Shown piece after piece: positions 1-8,566 of a stretch of 64,000 bases of DNA. The stretch's first letter is position 1. Each line of letters begins with the position of its first letter. The DNA comes from Flavobacteriales bacterium (lineage in GTDB: Bacteria; Bacteroidota; Bacteroidia; Flavobacteriales_F; PHOS-HE28), in assembly GCA_024103275.1 (NCBI GenBank), contig JAGFIV010000015.1, positions 1-64,000 of the forward strand, in the 5' to 3' direction. The notes beneath the pieces are model-generated. The model ran no database searches and was not told the DNA's origin. It saw nothing but the letters and a program-made list of their open reading frames with translations. The position numbers were made by a program, and so were the translations under genes.

Positions 1-144
1 GTAGGCCACGGTGGTGGCGTCTTCCACGGTGAAGGACCACCGCTCCCCATCCTTCCGGAACCGGCACAAGGCCAGGTCGATGCCGTCCAATGAGCTGCCG
101 CTCATCACACCGAGCACGCGGGTGCCATGGTTGTCGATCGTCAT
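1..144 (-). CDS. anmK: Anhydro-N-acetylmuramic acid kinase, N-terminal part (cut by window edge)
   Basis: Only the first 48 codons are present; the gene runs off the left edge. The translation carries GVMSGSSLDGIDLALCRF near the N-terminus, the signature of AnmK, which phosphorylates 1,6-anhydroMurNAc during cytoplasmic recycling of cell-wall muropeptides. The ATG at 144 lies 8 nt after a TACCTTCG element on the minus strand (160 to 153), so the transcript may have almost no leader. It is divergent from the acyl-CoA dehydrogenase. The family call rests on this motif alone, but it is a distinctive one. Confidence 0.85.
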   Translation of the reverse strand, partial: MTIDNHGTRVLGVMSGSSLDGIDLALCRFRKDGERWSFTVEDATTVAY

Positions 145-165
145 GCGCGGGGCGAAGGTATCGGC

Positions 166-173
166 TACATTTG
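166..173 (+). promoter_or_regulatory. Possible -7 promoter element TACATTTG
   Basis: Exact match to the Bacteroidota -7 consensus TAnnTTTG in the anmK/acyl-CoA dehydrogenase divergent gap, 85 nt before the ATG at 259. No well-spaced TTG at -33 is obvious, so this is a motif-only call. Confidence 0.4.
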
Positions 174-258
174 CCCGACCGCCTGCGGCACAGCAAAGGC
201 CGCCGGAACATCAGGGCTGTTGCCCGCTTAAAAGACCGATCCCCGAACACAGGACTAC

Positions 259-1428
259 ATGGAGACCGCTACCGCCACCGGAATGGATTTTGAACTCAGC
301 GAGGAACAGAAGGCTGTGCGCGACGCCGCGCGTGATTTCGCGCAGAACGTGCTGAAGCCCGGCGTCATCGAACGCGACCGCGAACAGCGTTTCCCCAAGG
401 ACGAGATCCGCCAGTTGGGCGAGCTCGGCTTCCTGGGCATGATGGTGGACCCCAAGTACGGCGGCGGCGGCATGGATGCCATCAGCTACGTGCTGGCCAT
501 GGAGGAGATCAGCAAGGTGGACGCCAGCTGCTCCGTGGTGATGAGCGTGAACAACAGCCTCGTCTGCTGGGGCCTGGAAGCTTTCGGCAACGAGGAGCAG
601 AAGCAGAAGTACCTGGTGCCCCTGGCCAAGGGCGAGAAGATCGGCGCCTTCTGCCTCAGCGAGCCCGAGGCCGGCAGCGACGCCACCAGCCAGCGCACCA
701 CCGCCGTGGACATGGGCGACCACTACTTGCTGAACGGCACCAAGAACTGGATCACCAACGGCGGCACCGCCAGCACTTATTTGGTGATGGCCCAGACCCA
801 CCCGGAAAAGGGCCACAAGGGCATCAACTGCCTCATCGTGGAGAAGGGCATGCCCGGCTTCGTGGTGGGTCCCAAGGAAGACAAGCTCGGTATCCGCGGC
901 AGCGACACCCACACGCTGATGTTCCAGGACGTGAAGGTGCCCAAGGCCAACCGCATCGGCGAGGACGGCTTCGGCTTCAAGTTCGCCATGAAAACCTTGG
1001 CCGGCGGCCGCATCGGCATTGCCTCCCAAGCCCTGGGCATCGCCAGCGGCGCATACGAGCTGGCCCTGGCCTACAGCAAGGAACGCAAGGCTTTCGGCAA
1101 GCCCATCAGCGAGCACCAGGCCATCGCCTTCAAGCTGGCCGACATGGCCACGGAGATCGAGGCCGCCCGCCTGCTCTGCCTGAAGGCCGCCTGGCTGAAG
1201 GACCAGCACTTGGACTACGACAAGGCCAGCAGCATGGCCAAGCTCTTCGCCAGCGAAGTGGCCATGAAGACCACCGTGGAGGCCGTACAGATCCATGGCG
1301 GCTACGGCTACGTGAAGGAATACCACGTGGAGCGCCTGATGCGCGACGCCAAGATCACCCAGATCTACGAGGGCACCAGCGAGGTGCAGCGCATCGTGAT
1401 CGGGCGGAGCGTGCTGAAAGAGGGTTAG
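259..1428 (+). CDS. Acyl-CoA dehydrogenase (short/medium-chain type)
   Basis: FAD-dependent alpha,beta-dehydrogenation of acyl-CoA thioesters, the first step of beta-oxidation, passing electrons to an electron-transfer flavoprotein. The 389-residue product spans the full family length: N-terminal helical domain, the FCLSEPEAGSDA flavin/substrate signature near residue 130, a beta domain, and a C-terminal helical domain. The C-terminal IYEGTSEVQR contains the usual catalytic glutamate (about residue 371). The ATG at 283 (MDFELSEEQ) matches how most family members begin and may be the true start; the eight extra residues from 259 are not typical. Chain-length specificity cannot be read from sequence. 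It stands alone, with no ETF or thiolase beside it. Confidence 0.93.
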   Translation: METATATGMDFELSEEQKAVRDAARDFAQNVLKPGVIERDREQRFPKDEIRQLGELGFLGMMVDPKYGGGGMDAISYVLAMEEISKVDASCSVVMSVNNSLVCWGLEAFGNEEQKQKYLVPLAKGEKIGAFCLSEPEAGSDATSQRTTAVDMGDHYLLNGTKNWITNGGTASTYLVMAQTHPEKGHKGINCLIVEKGMPGFVVGPKEDKLGIRGSDTHTLMFQDVKVPKANRIGEDGFGFKFAMKTLAGGRIGIASQALGIASGAYELALAYSKERKAFGKPISEHQAIAFKLADMATEIEAARLLCLKAAWLKDQHLDYDKASSMAKLFASEVAMKTTVEAVQIHGGYGYVKEYHVERLMRDAKITQIYEGTSEVQRIVIGRSVLKEG

Positions 1429-1693
1429 TTACCGGACGAAAGGACGCAGAAAGTAGGCGAGCCTTGTGGGCCCGGCATGGAAATGTCGTGTCCGGTGGTG
1501 CCATTCCGTTCAAGCCCTTTGAACAGCCGACCATCGCACATTGATCGTGGTTCCTTGGACCGCAATAGCTGCCCTTCCGGCGATCGGCGACTTGCGCTTG
1601 AAGATCTCGGAACAAGCTTAGAGCATTGAACTCCGATGTCCCGCCTTCGAGAATGCACTGATCGATCGGAGGTGTGGTCCTTGTTCTGATCGA

Positions 1694-2614
1694 TCATCTT
1701 CCAAGAGCTTGTGTTCCATTGCTTTTCCAGAACACAATTGTTGAACAGATGGCGATGATCCAAAGAAGTATGACAAAGGTGATCATTGGAAAATTCGGGA
1801 GGGCAGCCGAGACTATGGAAATAGAAATGTTGTAGAAAGCATGCAATATGATGGAAAGTAGAATACTTCCATGGGTCCCATTATACAGCACCGTGTATAA
1901 AATCGACAATGGAGTGACCAGGATCAAATACTGGATCACGTAAACCGCTGCGAATGAAAGGCCATCCGTCAATGTTGACGTGAGCACCGTTTGCCAGAAC
2001 AGTGTCCCTGTATGCCAGGCCGCCCACAACATGGCAACAAGGATGCTTGAGGTCAGAAAATTGAGCCGCCGCTGCAGCTGGCTCAACGCAAATCCGCGCC
2101 AGCCGATCTCTTCGGAGAGCCCTCCGTTCGTGAGCGCCAAGACCAGGAAGATGACCCCGGTCTCGATGGGGCCATTTTGCATGAACGAAACCAACCGGGT
2201 GATCACTCCCATGGATGGGGTGAATCCATTTGTTCGAACAATGAAATTGGTATCCCAGCTGTGCAGTTGGGAAAGATCGTAAGTTGTTTGAAAGAATACC
2301 ATGTCAAATGCAATGGACAGAGCAATCGCTAATGGTGTAATGAATATGGCAAACAAGTACCATGAAAGCCTTGTTCTCCATTTGAGTATTCGTCTCAACA
2401 GATGCTTTGTGCCTGTTGATCCCGATATCGCTGCGGTAATTACAATGGCGGAAATTGAAGGTCCAAATTCAGCGAGCCAAATTATTTCTGAGGGAATGGA
2501 AATGTCCAATAGTCCGATCTTTGAAGCCGTGTATGGGATCCATCCCGCCCACGATATCAAAAGAGAAACAATGAAAAACGAAAGTATTGGATATCTTTTA
2601 GCTATCAATACCAT
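1694..2614 (-). CDS. CPBP (CAAX-protease/bacteriocin-processing) family intramembrane metalloprotease
   Basis: A 306-residue polytopic membrane protein with the CPBP/Abi motifs in order: EEIGWRG (glutamates of motif 1), AWHTGTLF (histidine, motif 2) and HAFYN (histidine, motif 3), all within hydrophobic helices. Relatives are membrane-embedded proteases involved in peptide processing, bacteriocin immunity or stress; the substrate here is unknown. The gene and its flanks (about 1430-2860) are visibly AT-richer than everything around them, use many ATT/AAT/TTT codons, and lack a partner gene, which suggests horizontal acquisition. Confidence 0.85.
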   Translation of the reverse strand: MVLIAKRYPILSFFIVSLLISWAGWIPYTASKIGLLDISIPSEIIWLAEFGPSISAIVITAAISGSTGTKHLLRRILKWRTRLSWYLFAIFITPLAIALSIAFDMVFFQTTYDLSQLHSWDTNFIVRTNGFTPSMGVITRLVSFMQNGPIETGVIFLVLALTNGGLSEEIGWRGFALSQLQRRLNFLTSSILVAMLWAAWHTGTLFWQTVLTSTLTDGLSFAAVYVIQYLILVTPLSILYTVLYNGTHGSILLSIILHAFYNISISIVSAALPNFPMITFVILLWIIAICSTIVFWKSNGTQALGR

Positions 2615-3147
2615 TATCTATGGCGATGAGATGTAATTCATGGTAAGACACATGGATGAATTTGAATTGTGTATCAGATAAGATACTACAAAAGGAAATG
2701 GGTTGGTTTCATTTGGTTGCTTTCCGAGCAAAAACAAAAACGAGGCCGTTGGCCGGCGGATCGAAACCGATGGGGAATGACAATTCAGACCCATTGGCAC
2801 TAGATCCCCGTGAGTGGCAGCTCCATTCAACATTAATGGCCTTGGGGCGTGATCAACCGTGAACTCCCATGGTCAGCGGGCTACATGCCCCGATCGGGTA
2901 CGAAGATAGGGAGGCCCGTGCTCCGCACTTCCCTACTGGCGTCATGAGGAGGTGCATCTGACCCCCGTGCGATCGGACCTGTGCATAGGCGAGAAGGATA
3001 CCGATGTCGGAGGGCCCAGAACATGAGCTGAAACAGCAAGGGGCAGGAGGGGCCGGCCATCCTTCACATGTTTTGGAGGTTATTGACACTCCGGTGATGA
3101 GCTGCCTGGAAAAGAGGTCCGAACCTTTGTGGGCGTTCAACTATTCC
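2615..3147. other. Intergenic stretch without a convincing gene; structured GC-rich part at about 2880-3000
   Basis: The first half (to about 2860) is AT-rich and continues the composition of the CPBP gene. Short frames on both strands have no recognisable features. The second half abruptly becomes GC-rich and contains short inverted repeats: CCCGATCGGG at 2889-2898, and a composite hairpin at 2907-2935 (outer arms TAGGGA/TCCCTA, inner arms GTGC/GCAC). This could be a small structured RNA or a degraded mobile element; I cannot identify it. Confidence 0.4.
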
Positions 3148-4197
3148 ATGAAAGCAAAGCTTCTTTTCCCGGTTCTTGGCCTCCTGGCCGCACCGGGTAC
3201 GTTGTTGGCGGCCGCGGGAGATGGGCATGGCTTCCGTTCGCACACGATCCACGACCCGGAACTGGGCAGGATCGACTACCACATGGTGGATGCCCATCTG
3301 GACCAGGAGCTTCCGCTCCTGGTATTCCTGGACGGGTCCGGTGCGCAGGCGATCCTGTCGGTGAAACGTGATGCAGACGGTGTGTGGCAGACGTATTCGA
3401 GCATCCCCATGGCCCAACGTGACGTGGCGCAACGGTACCATGTGCTGATGGTGAGCAAACCGGGCGTGCCGCTGATCGACACCGTGCATACCGACGGCCC
3501 TGCCAAGCCACCGGCCACCTATACCGAAAGGCTGAGCGCCCAATGGCGCGCCAGGGCAGCCAGCTTGGCCATCGGTGATGCGCTTGGGCGATACCCGGTG
3601 GACCGCCGGCGGATCGGTGTCATGGGGTTCAGTGAGGGAGGGCAGGTGGCACCCCGGGTGGCTGCGATCGACCCGCGTGTGACGCACGTGATGGCCTTCG
3701 TGGGCGGCGCGCTGAACCAATTCTTCGACCCGATCATCGCCCAGCGCATGGAGGCGGCCAAGGGCGCGATCACCGAGCATGAGGCCCAGGCCGGTATCGA
3801 CAGCCTTTTCGCGGAGTACGAACGCATCTACGCTGATCCGGATGCCACCGACAAGGAGTTTTGGGGCCATAGCTACAAACGCTGGAGCAGCTTCACCGAT
3901 CCCCCCACAGTGGACTTCCTCGTGGCGCTGGACATCCCGATCTACATGGCCCAGGGCAGCAGGGACCGCAACACACAAGCCCTCGGCGCGGACTACGTCC
4001 GGCTCGAGTTCATCCGCCGCCGAAAGAAGAACCTCACCTTCCGGTCCTATCCGGGCTGCGACCACTTCTTCCAATGCAACGAAGTGGACGAAGCCGGGGA
4101 AACAACACGGACCTGGCGACTGGGCGAGGCATGGAACGACGCCTTCACGTGGTTCGATGGCACGCCTTCGCCTTGCAGAAGCGAACCGCAGCGCTGA
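3148..4197 (+). CDS. Secreted alpha/beta-hydrolase (prolyl-oligopeptidase/esterase-like)
   Basis: From the ATG at 3148 the product is 349 residues with a clear signal peptide (MKAKLLFPVLGLLAAPGTLLAA). An upstream start at 3004 would bury it, so 3148 is chosen. The nucleophile elbow GFSEGG, the acid-loop GSRDRNT and a late histidine in GCDHFFQC form a likely Ser-Asp-His triad in the order expected for alpha/beta-hydrolases. Substrate is unknown. Export to the periplasm is predicted. It is convergent with murF, 26 nt between stops. Confidence 0.75.
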   Translation: MKAKLLFPVLGLLAAPGTLLAAAGDGHGFRSHTIHDPELGRIDYHMVDAHLDQELPLLVFLDGSGAQAILSVKRDADGVWQTYSSIPMAQRDVAQRYHVLMVSKPGVPLIDTVHTDGPAKPPATYTERLSAQWRARAASLAIGDALGRYPVDRRRIGVMGFSEGGQVAPRVAAIDPRVTHVMAFVGGALNQFFDPIIAQRMEAAKGAITEHEAQAGIDSLFAEYERIYADPDATDKEFWGHSYKRWSSFTDPPTVDFLVALDIPIYMAQGSRDRNTQALGADYVRLEFIRRRKKNLTFRSYPGCDHFFQCNEVDEAGETTRTWRLGEAWNDAFTWFDGTPSPCRSEPQR

Positions 4198-4223
4198 AAG
4201 GCCGCGACATCGCCATGGACAAT

Positions 4224-5552
4224 CTACAGTACCCCCACCACCTCCTCCAGGCGGACCCCGCGTGAACCCTTCACGAGGATCAGCCTGCCCGCCATCGGGT
4301 CCTGTTGGAGCGCATGCATCGCGGCATTGGCGTCGGTGTAGGCCGTGATGCCCGTCTTCGCCAATTCCATGAACTCGGGTCCCACGAACACCGCCTCCAA
4401 GCCGAGCCTTCGCACCAGAGCGATCACGGCTTCGTGCTCCGCACGGCTGCCCTCGCCCAACTCCTTCATCCCCCCGAGGATTGCCAGCTTGGGGCGTTCG
4501 CTCCGCAGGGCCGCGAAGTTCTCCAAGGCCGCAGCCATGCTGGTGGGGTTGGCGTTGTACGCATCGAGCACCAGGTGGTTGCGGCCGGTGTCCTTGAATT
4601 GGGAGCGACTGTTGGCCGGCTCGTAGGAGCAGATGGCATCGGTGATGAGGTCGTCAGGCACGCGGAACAGCTTACCGACGGCTACGGCGGCCAAGGCATT
4701 CGGCAGGTTGTAGGTGCCCACCAGCTGGGTTTCGCAGTACCAACCACTGGGGATGCCTGGCACGGTGGCCACACCGGCGGGCGAAGGCGCGTTGAAGTAG
4801 AAGTTGAGATAGGGGGCCGGTCCATCGATGAAGTCACCGTGGATCCGGTTCTTTACGCCGGTGCCGTACGTGAAGCGCTTGGTGATGCCTTCGCTTTGCT
4901 CCATCAGCAAGGTGTCGTCGCCGTTCACGAAGGCGGTACCTTCATGTTCGCGCAGCCAGGCGTAGAGCTCGGTCTTGGTGCGCACCACGCCATCCAGGCT
5001 GCCGAAGCCTTCCAGATGCGCTTTTCCGATGTTGGTGATCAAGCCGTGCGTGGGCTCGGCGATGGCGCACAGCTCGGCGATGTCGCCCGGCTTGCTGGCG
5101 CCCATCTCGATGATGGCGATGCGGTGCTCCGGCTTCAGCTTCAGCAAGGTGAGGGGCACGCCGATGTGGTTGTTCAGGTTGCCCTCGGTGGCCAGGGTGG
5201 GCCGGTCGGCGCTGAGGACGGCGTGCACCAGTTCCTTGGTGGTGGTCTTGCCGTTGGTGCCTGTGATGCCGATGAACGGGATGTTGAACGAGCGGCGGTG
5301 GTGGCGGGCCAGGTCCTGCAAGGCTTTTAAGGTGTCGGGCACCAGCAGGAAACGGTCGTCCACGGCCACGGCGGGGTCGTCCACCACGGCGCAGGCCGCG
5401 CCGCCTTCAAGGGCATTGGCGGCGAAGGCGTTGGCGTTGAAGTTAGGGCCGCTGAGGGCGAAGAACATGCCGCCGGCCAAGGGTTTCCGCGTATCCGTGA
5501 ACACGCCCGCCGTGGCCAGGAAGCGTGCATGAAGCGATCCGATGCTCACCAT
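4224..5552 (-). CDS. murF: UDP-N-acetylmuramoyl-tripeptide--D-alanyl-D-alanine ligase
   Basis: Adds D-Ala-D-Ala to the UDP-MurNAc-tripeptide using ATP, the last cytoplasmic step of peptidoglycan stem-peptide synthesis. The 442-residue length is normal. The Mur-ligase P-loop GITGTNGKTTTKEL lies at about 95-108, followed by the central domain (EMGASKPGDIAEL, TNIGKAHLEGFGS) and the C-terminal domain (DAYNANPTSM, LGGMKELG), all typical of MurF. Start ATG at 5552 follows a terminator-like hairpin after gldJ. The gldJ-murF neighbourhood is common in Bacteroidota. Confidence 0.96.
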   Translation of the reverse strand: MVSIGSLHARFLATAGVFTDTRKPLAGGMFFALSGPNFNANAFAANALEGGAACAVVDDPAVAVDDRFLLVPDTLKALQDLARHHRRSFNIPFIGITGTNGKTTTKELVHAVLSADRPTLATEGNLNNHIGVPLTLLKLKPEHRIAIIEMGASKPGDIAELCAIAEPTHGLITNIGKAHLEGFGSLDGVVRTKTELYAWLREHEGTAFVNGDDTLLMEQSEGITKRFTYGTGVKNRIHGDFIDGPAPYLNFYFNAPSPAGVATVPGIPSGWYCETQLVGTYNLPNALAAVAVGKLFRVPDDLITDAICSYEPANSRSQFKDTGRNHLVLDAYNANPTSMAAALENFAALRSERPKLAILGGMKELGEGSRAEHEAVIALVRRLGLEAVFVGPEFMELAKTGITAYTDANAAMHALQQDPMAGRLILVKGSRGVRLEEVVGVL

Positions 5553-5563
5553 GGCGCAAAGGA

Positions 5564-5596
5564 AAGGCCCCGGCCGTTTGCACGGTCCGGGGCCTT
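5564..5596 (-). terminator. Likely intrinsic terminator after gldJ
   Basis: Ten-base perfect arms AAGGCCCCGG/CCGGGGCCTT with a 13-nt loop, between the gldJ stop and the murF start. On the minus strand the stem is followed by a pyrimidine-rich TTTCCTTT, as for a Rho-independent terminator. Confidence 0.65.
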
Positions 5597-5615
5597 GAAA
5601 GGGCGTTCAGCCAGG

Positions 5616-7370
5616 TTACTTCTTCAGGCTCTTGCGGCGCTTGGCATCACCCAGGCCCACCGGGCTGCCCACGCGCGTCATGGCGCAGCGGAAGCCGATG
5701 GTGGCGGTGCTTTGGCGCTCGTCCAGGAAGCGGCGGGTGCCGGGGTTGGCCCAGTAAATGCGGTCGGCCCAACTGGCACCCTTGTACACGCGGGCGTGGT
5801 CGTTGATCAACGTGGTCTTGCCCCAGTCGTACATGCGGTTGCCCTCCACTTCGTCCTGGTCGAAGGTGACGCTGCTTTCCTTGTCGCCGTCCAGGTAATT
5901 GATGTTGTCGGACTGGCGGTAATTCCGCCGATCGATGTTCTCCTCCACCGTGACTCGGCGTTCCTTCACCACGCCGGGCTCCAGGCTTTGATAATCGCTG
6001 ATGCCTGACAGCAACATCGGGCAGATCTCCAGGTCCTGGCCCTTGATCAGTTCCACCATGTCCTGGATCTGCTGCTGGGCGGGGTCGCTCTTGCGCTGCT
6101 GCTCCAGTTCCACGGCCTGGTCCACCTTGGTGAGCAGGTTGTCGATCAGCGTGCCTTCCTCCTCGGTGGCGCGCCCCTGCATCTTCTCCTGGAACTGGGT
6201 GAGCCAGTACTTCACCCCGTCGATGTCGTAGATCACCTTGTCGTACTTGTCGGCCACGGCACCGTCGCTGTTGAGCACCTTGGTCTTGAAGACGTTGCCG
6301 CGGAAGGGCTGCAGGTCGTTCATGTCCTCGAAACTCAGCGGGCGGTACACGTCCATCACCCATTCGCTCACGTTGCCGGCCATGTTGTACAGGCCGTAGT
6401 CATTGGGCCAGTATGTGAACACGGGGGCGGTCACGTCGGCGTTGTCGTTCAGGCTGCCGGCCACGCCCATGTAGTCGCCCCTTCCACGCATGAAGTTGCC
6501 GCGGAAATCGCCGAAGAAGGAGCCGCCCTTCTTGCGGCTGTCATAACGCACGAAGTGGCCGTTCCACGGATAGGTGCGGCGTTCCACGATGCGCTCATCC
6601 ACGGTGTTGCCCACCAGGCCGTATGCGGCATACTCCCATTCGGCCTCCGTGGGGAGGCGGTAGCGGGGCAGCAGGATGCCGTCCTCCATGCGCACGTTGC
6701 GCGTGTCGCGGTTCGGGTTGAAGTCGCGGATGCCGTCCACTTTCTTGCCGCTTTCATACTGCCCCACCAGGTAGCTGTCGGTGGTGAAGTGGTCTTCGTT
6801 GATCTGGTTGGGATAGTGCTCGAACAGGCCCTCGCGGATGAGGATGGCCTCGTTCACGCGGTCGCCGCGCCAGGCACAATAGTCATTGGCCTGCAGCCAG
6901 TTCACGCCCACCACGGGGTAGTCGCGATAGGCCGGGTGGCGCAGGTAGTATTCCACCTTGGGCTCCATGAAGGCCAGCTTGCTGCGCCACACCAGGGTGT
7001 CGGGCAAGGCCTTCTTGTAGATCTCGGGGTAGTCCGCGCCGTACACCCGTTCCAGCCAGTAGAGGTATTCACACCAGTGCAGGTTGGTCACCTCGGTCTC
7101 GTCCATGTAAAACGAGGACACGGTGACCTGGCGGGGGATGTTGTTCCACTCGTGGGTGAGGTCGTCCACCACGCGGCCCATGGTGAACTGGCCGCCCTCG
7201 ATCAGCACCAGCCCGGGTCCGGTCTCCTGCTCGTCGAAGGGCGCCTTTTCGAAGCCGCCGTTGCGCGAGTCGTTGTAGTTCCAACCTGTGGCGGTACTCT
7301 GTTCAAACCGGCAGCCGCTGAGCAGCACCGCCGCGCAGGCCATCAAGCCGAGGTTCCGTGTCAGGTTCAT
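5616..7370 (-). CDS. gldJ: Gliding motility/T9SS lipoprotein GldJ (FGE-sulfatase fold)
   Basis: Outer-membrane lipoprotein needed for gliding and stability of other Gld proteins in Flavobacteria. The 584-residue product has a type II signal peptide with lipobox LSGC (Cys20), then a formylglycine-generating-enzyme-like domain (LVLIEGGQFTMG, DETEVTNLHW, VVGVNWLQANDYCAW, RLPTEAEWEYAA, YNMAGNVSEWV, and GFRCA near the C-terminus) interrupted by a charged, Q/E-rich insert around residues 390-450, as in GldJ. It follows the PorP/SprF-like gene by 40 nt without an evident promoter, so the two may be cotranscribed. Confidence 0.93.
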   Translation of the reverse strand: MNLTRNLGLMACAAVLLSGCRFEQSTATGWNYNDSRNGGFEKAPFDEQETGPGLVLIEGGQFTMGRVVDDLTHEWNNIPRQVTVSSFYMDETEVTNLHWCEYLYWLERVYGADYPEIYKKALPDTLVWRSKLAFMEPKVEYYLRHPAYRDYPVVGVNWLQANDYCAWRGDRVNEAILIREGLFEHYPNQINEDHFTTDSYLVGQYESGKKVDGIRDFNPNRDTRNVRMEDGILLPRYRLPTEAEWEYAAYGLVGNTVDERIVERRTYPWNGHFVRYDSRKKGGSFFGDFRGNFMRGRGDYMGVAGSLNDNADVTAPVFTYWPNDYGLYNMAGNVSEWVMDVYRPLSFEDMNDLQPFRGNVFKTKVLNSDGAVADKYDKVIYDIDGVKYWLTQFQEKMQGRATEEEGTLIDNLLTKVDQAVELEQQRKSDPAQQQIQDMVELIKGQDLEICPMLLSGISDYQSLEPGVVKERRVTVEENIDRRNYRQSDNINYLDGDKESSVTFDQDEVEGNRMYDWGKTTLINDHARVYKGASWADRIYWANPGTRRFLDERQSTATIGFRCAMTRVGSPVGLGDAKRRKSLKK

Positions 7371-7410
7371 GAGTTGCAGGTTTTCGTTGCAGGTTCCTTC
7401 CTTGTCATCC

Positions 7411-8388
7411 TTAGAATACGGGGCAGGGCACGGTGCGCACCCGGCGGCGTTTCTTCTTGCAGTCGAATTGCAGGGTGACGCTCACCTCGTGCGATCCCGC
7501 CGTGGCGGTGGTCAGCTTGCTGGTGGTCACATCGTAGCTGTAGCCGAATTTCAGGTGTTCCGTGTGGAACCCGATCAGGGCGATGAAGGCATCCTTGGAG
7601 CGGTACCAAATTCCCGCCATGATGGGCCCATGGTCCACGTACATGCCCAGGTTCAGCTGCCTGAACGCGGCCTGCTGCTGGTATAGTATGTTCGGCGACA
7701 GCTTGGTCTTGGCTTCGCCGTACTTGCCGCGCATGCCCATGGGGATGGCGGCACCGGCATGGGCGGTGAGCTTCATGGGCATTTTGCTCGTTCCTACGAT
7801 CAACGATTCGTTGGGTTCCGTGAGGTGGTGCGCGGCGAAGCCCACGAAAAACACGTCGGTGTAGCCCAGGATGCCCGCCGAGAAGTCCGCATTGCCCACC
7901 TTGCCGCCGCGCGGCACGTCGTTGGTGGCGTAAATGAAGCCGCGCCGGGGATCGATCTGGTCGCCGAAGGTGAGCTTGTTCCAGTCCAACGACTTTTGGA
8001 AATAAGTGGCCTGGAAGCCGGCCTTGATGGAGAACTTGCGGCTGACGGCCTGGGTGTAGGAATAGATGCCGCTCACCGTGGTGGTGTTCAGCGTGCCCTT
8101 GCCCGCCTGGTCGCTGGTGACCAGCAGGCCCAGGCCCCCCATGATGCCCCGCACGTCCTGGTCGTAGCTGGCGCTGGTGGTGACGAAGGTGCCGCTGAGC
8201 GCCGGCCACTGGTTGCGGTAGTTCAGCGCCACGCGCGGGCAACGCGCCGTGCCCGCGAACGCCGGGTTCAGGTACAGCGGGTTGGCATAGAACTGCGTGA
8301 ACTGCGGGTCCTGCGCAAGCGCCGCCAGCCCCCCAAATAGGCTGATGACCAGCCCCAGGGCGACTCTTCTACCGGTCCATATACTCAT
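7411..8388 (-). CDS. PorP/SprF family type IX secretion outer-membrane protein
   Basis: From the ATG at 8388 the product is 325 residues: signal peptide (MSIWTGRRVALGLVISLFGG, cleavage near AALA-Q), then the family hallmark QDPQFTQFYANPLYLNPAFAGT, and a beta-barrel of about a dozen strands. SprF/PorP proteins anchor or help export particular T9SS substrates such as giant SprB-type adhesins. The 12-residue longer frame (from 8424) is rejected because it precedes the signal peptide. Divergent from porU across about 180 nt. Confidence 0.92.
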   Translation of the reverse strand: MSIWTGRRVALGLVISLFGGLAALAQDPQFTQFYANPLYLNPAFAGTARCPRVALNYRNQWPALSGTFVTTSASYDQDVRGIMGGLGLLVTSDQAGKGTLNTTTVSGIYSYTQAVSRKFSIKAGFQATYFQKSLDWNKLTFGDQIDPRRGFIYATNDVPRGGKVGNADFSAGILGYTDVFFVGFAAHHLTEPNESLIVGTSKMPMKLTAHAGAAIPMGMRGKYGEAKTKLSPNILYQQQAAFRQLNLGMYVDHGPIMAGIWYRSKDAFIALIGFHTEHLKFGYSYDVTTSKLTTATAGSHEVSVTLQFDCKKKRRRVRTVPCPVF

Positions 8389-8521
8389 GCTACACGATCG
8401 TTCATTGCCTTTTGGGACCGCCAAGTATACGTAGCGTACCGCAGTTCGTTGTTATTGCTCCCGCAATAAGAGGGCGTGAAGGTCGTTGACAGGAAGTCCT
8501 GAATTGAACGGGTCGAAGGTA

Positions 8522-8529
8522 TACTTTCG
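8522..8529 (+). promoter_or_regulatory. Putative -7 element TACTTTCG upstream of porU
   Basis: Variant of TAnnTTTG, 37 nt before the chosen porU ATG. The same TAnnTTTCG/TTCG form recurs before cdd, recG and pheT in this window, which supports it. Confidence 0.5.
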
Positions 8530-8566
8530 CTCCGATCCCGGTGAAAATTCTGCACGAACCCCCATT

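Noticed and set aside
2940-3003. Possible group II intron 5' end (GTGCG at 2967)
   Set aside because: No reverse transcriptase and no recognisable domain V; a five-base match is not evidence.
2853-3140. 95-codon minus-strand frame in the intergenic stretch
   Set aside because: No start context, Cys/Ser/Gly-rich translation without recognisable fold, overlaps hairpins.
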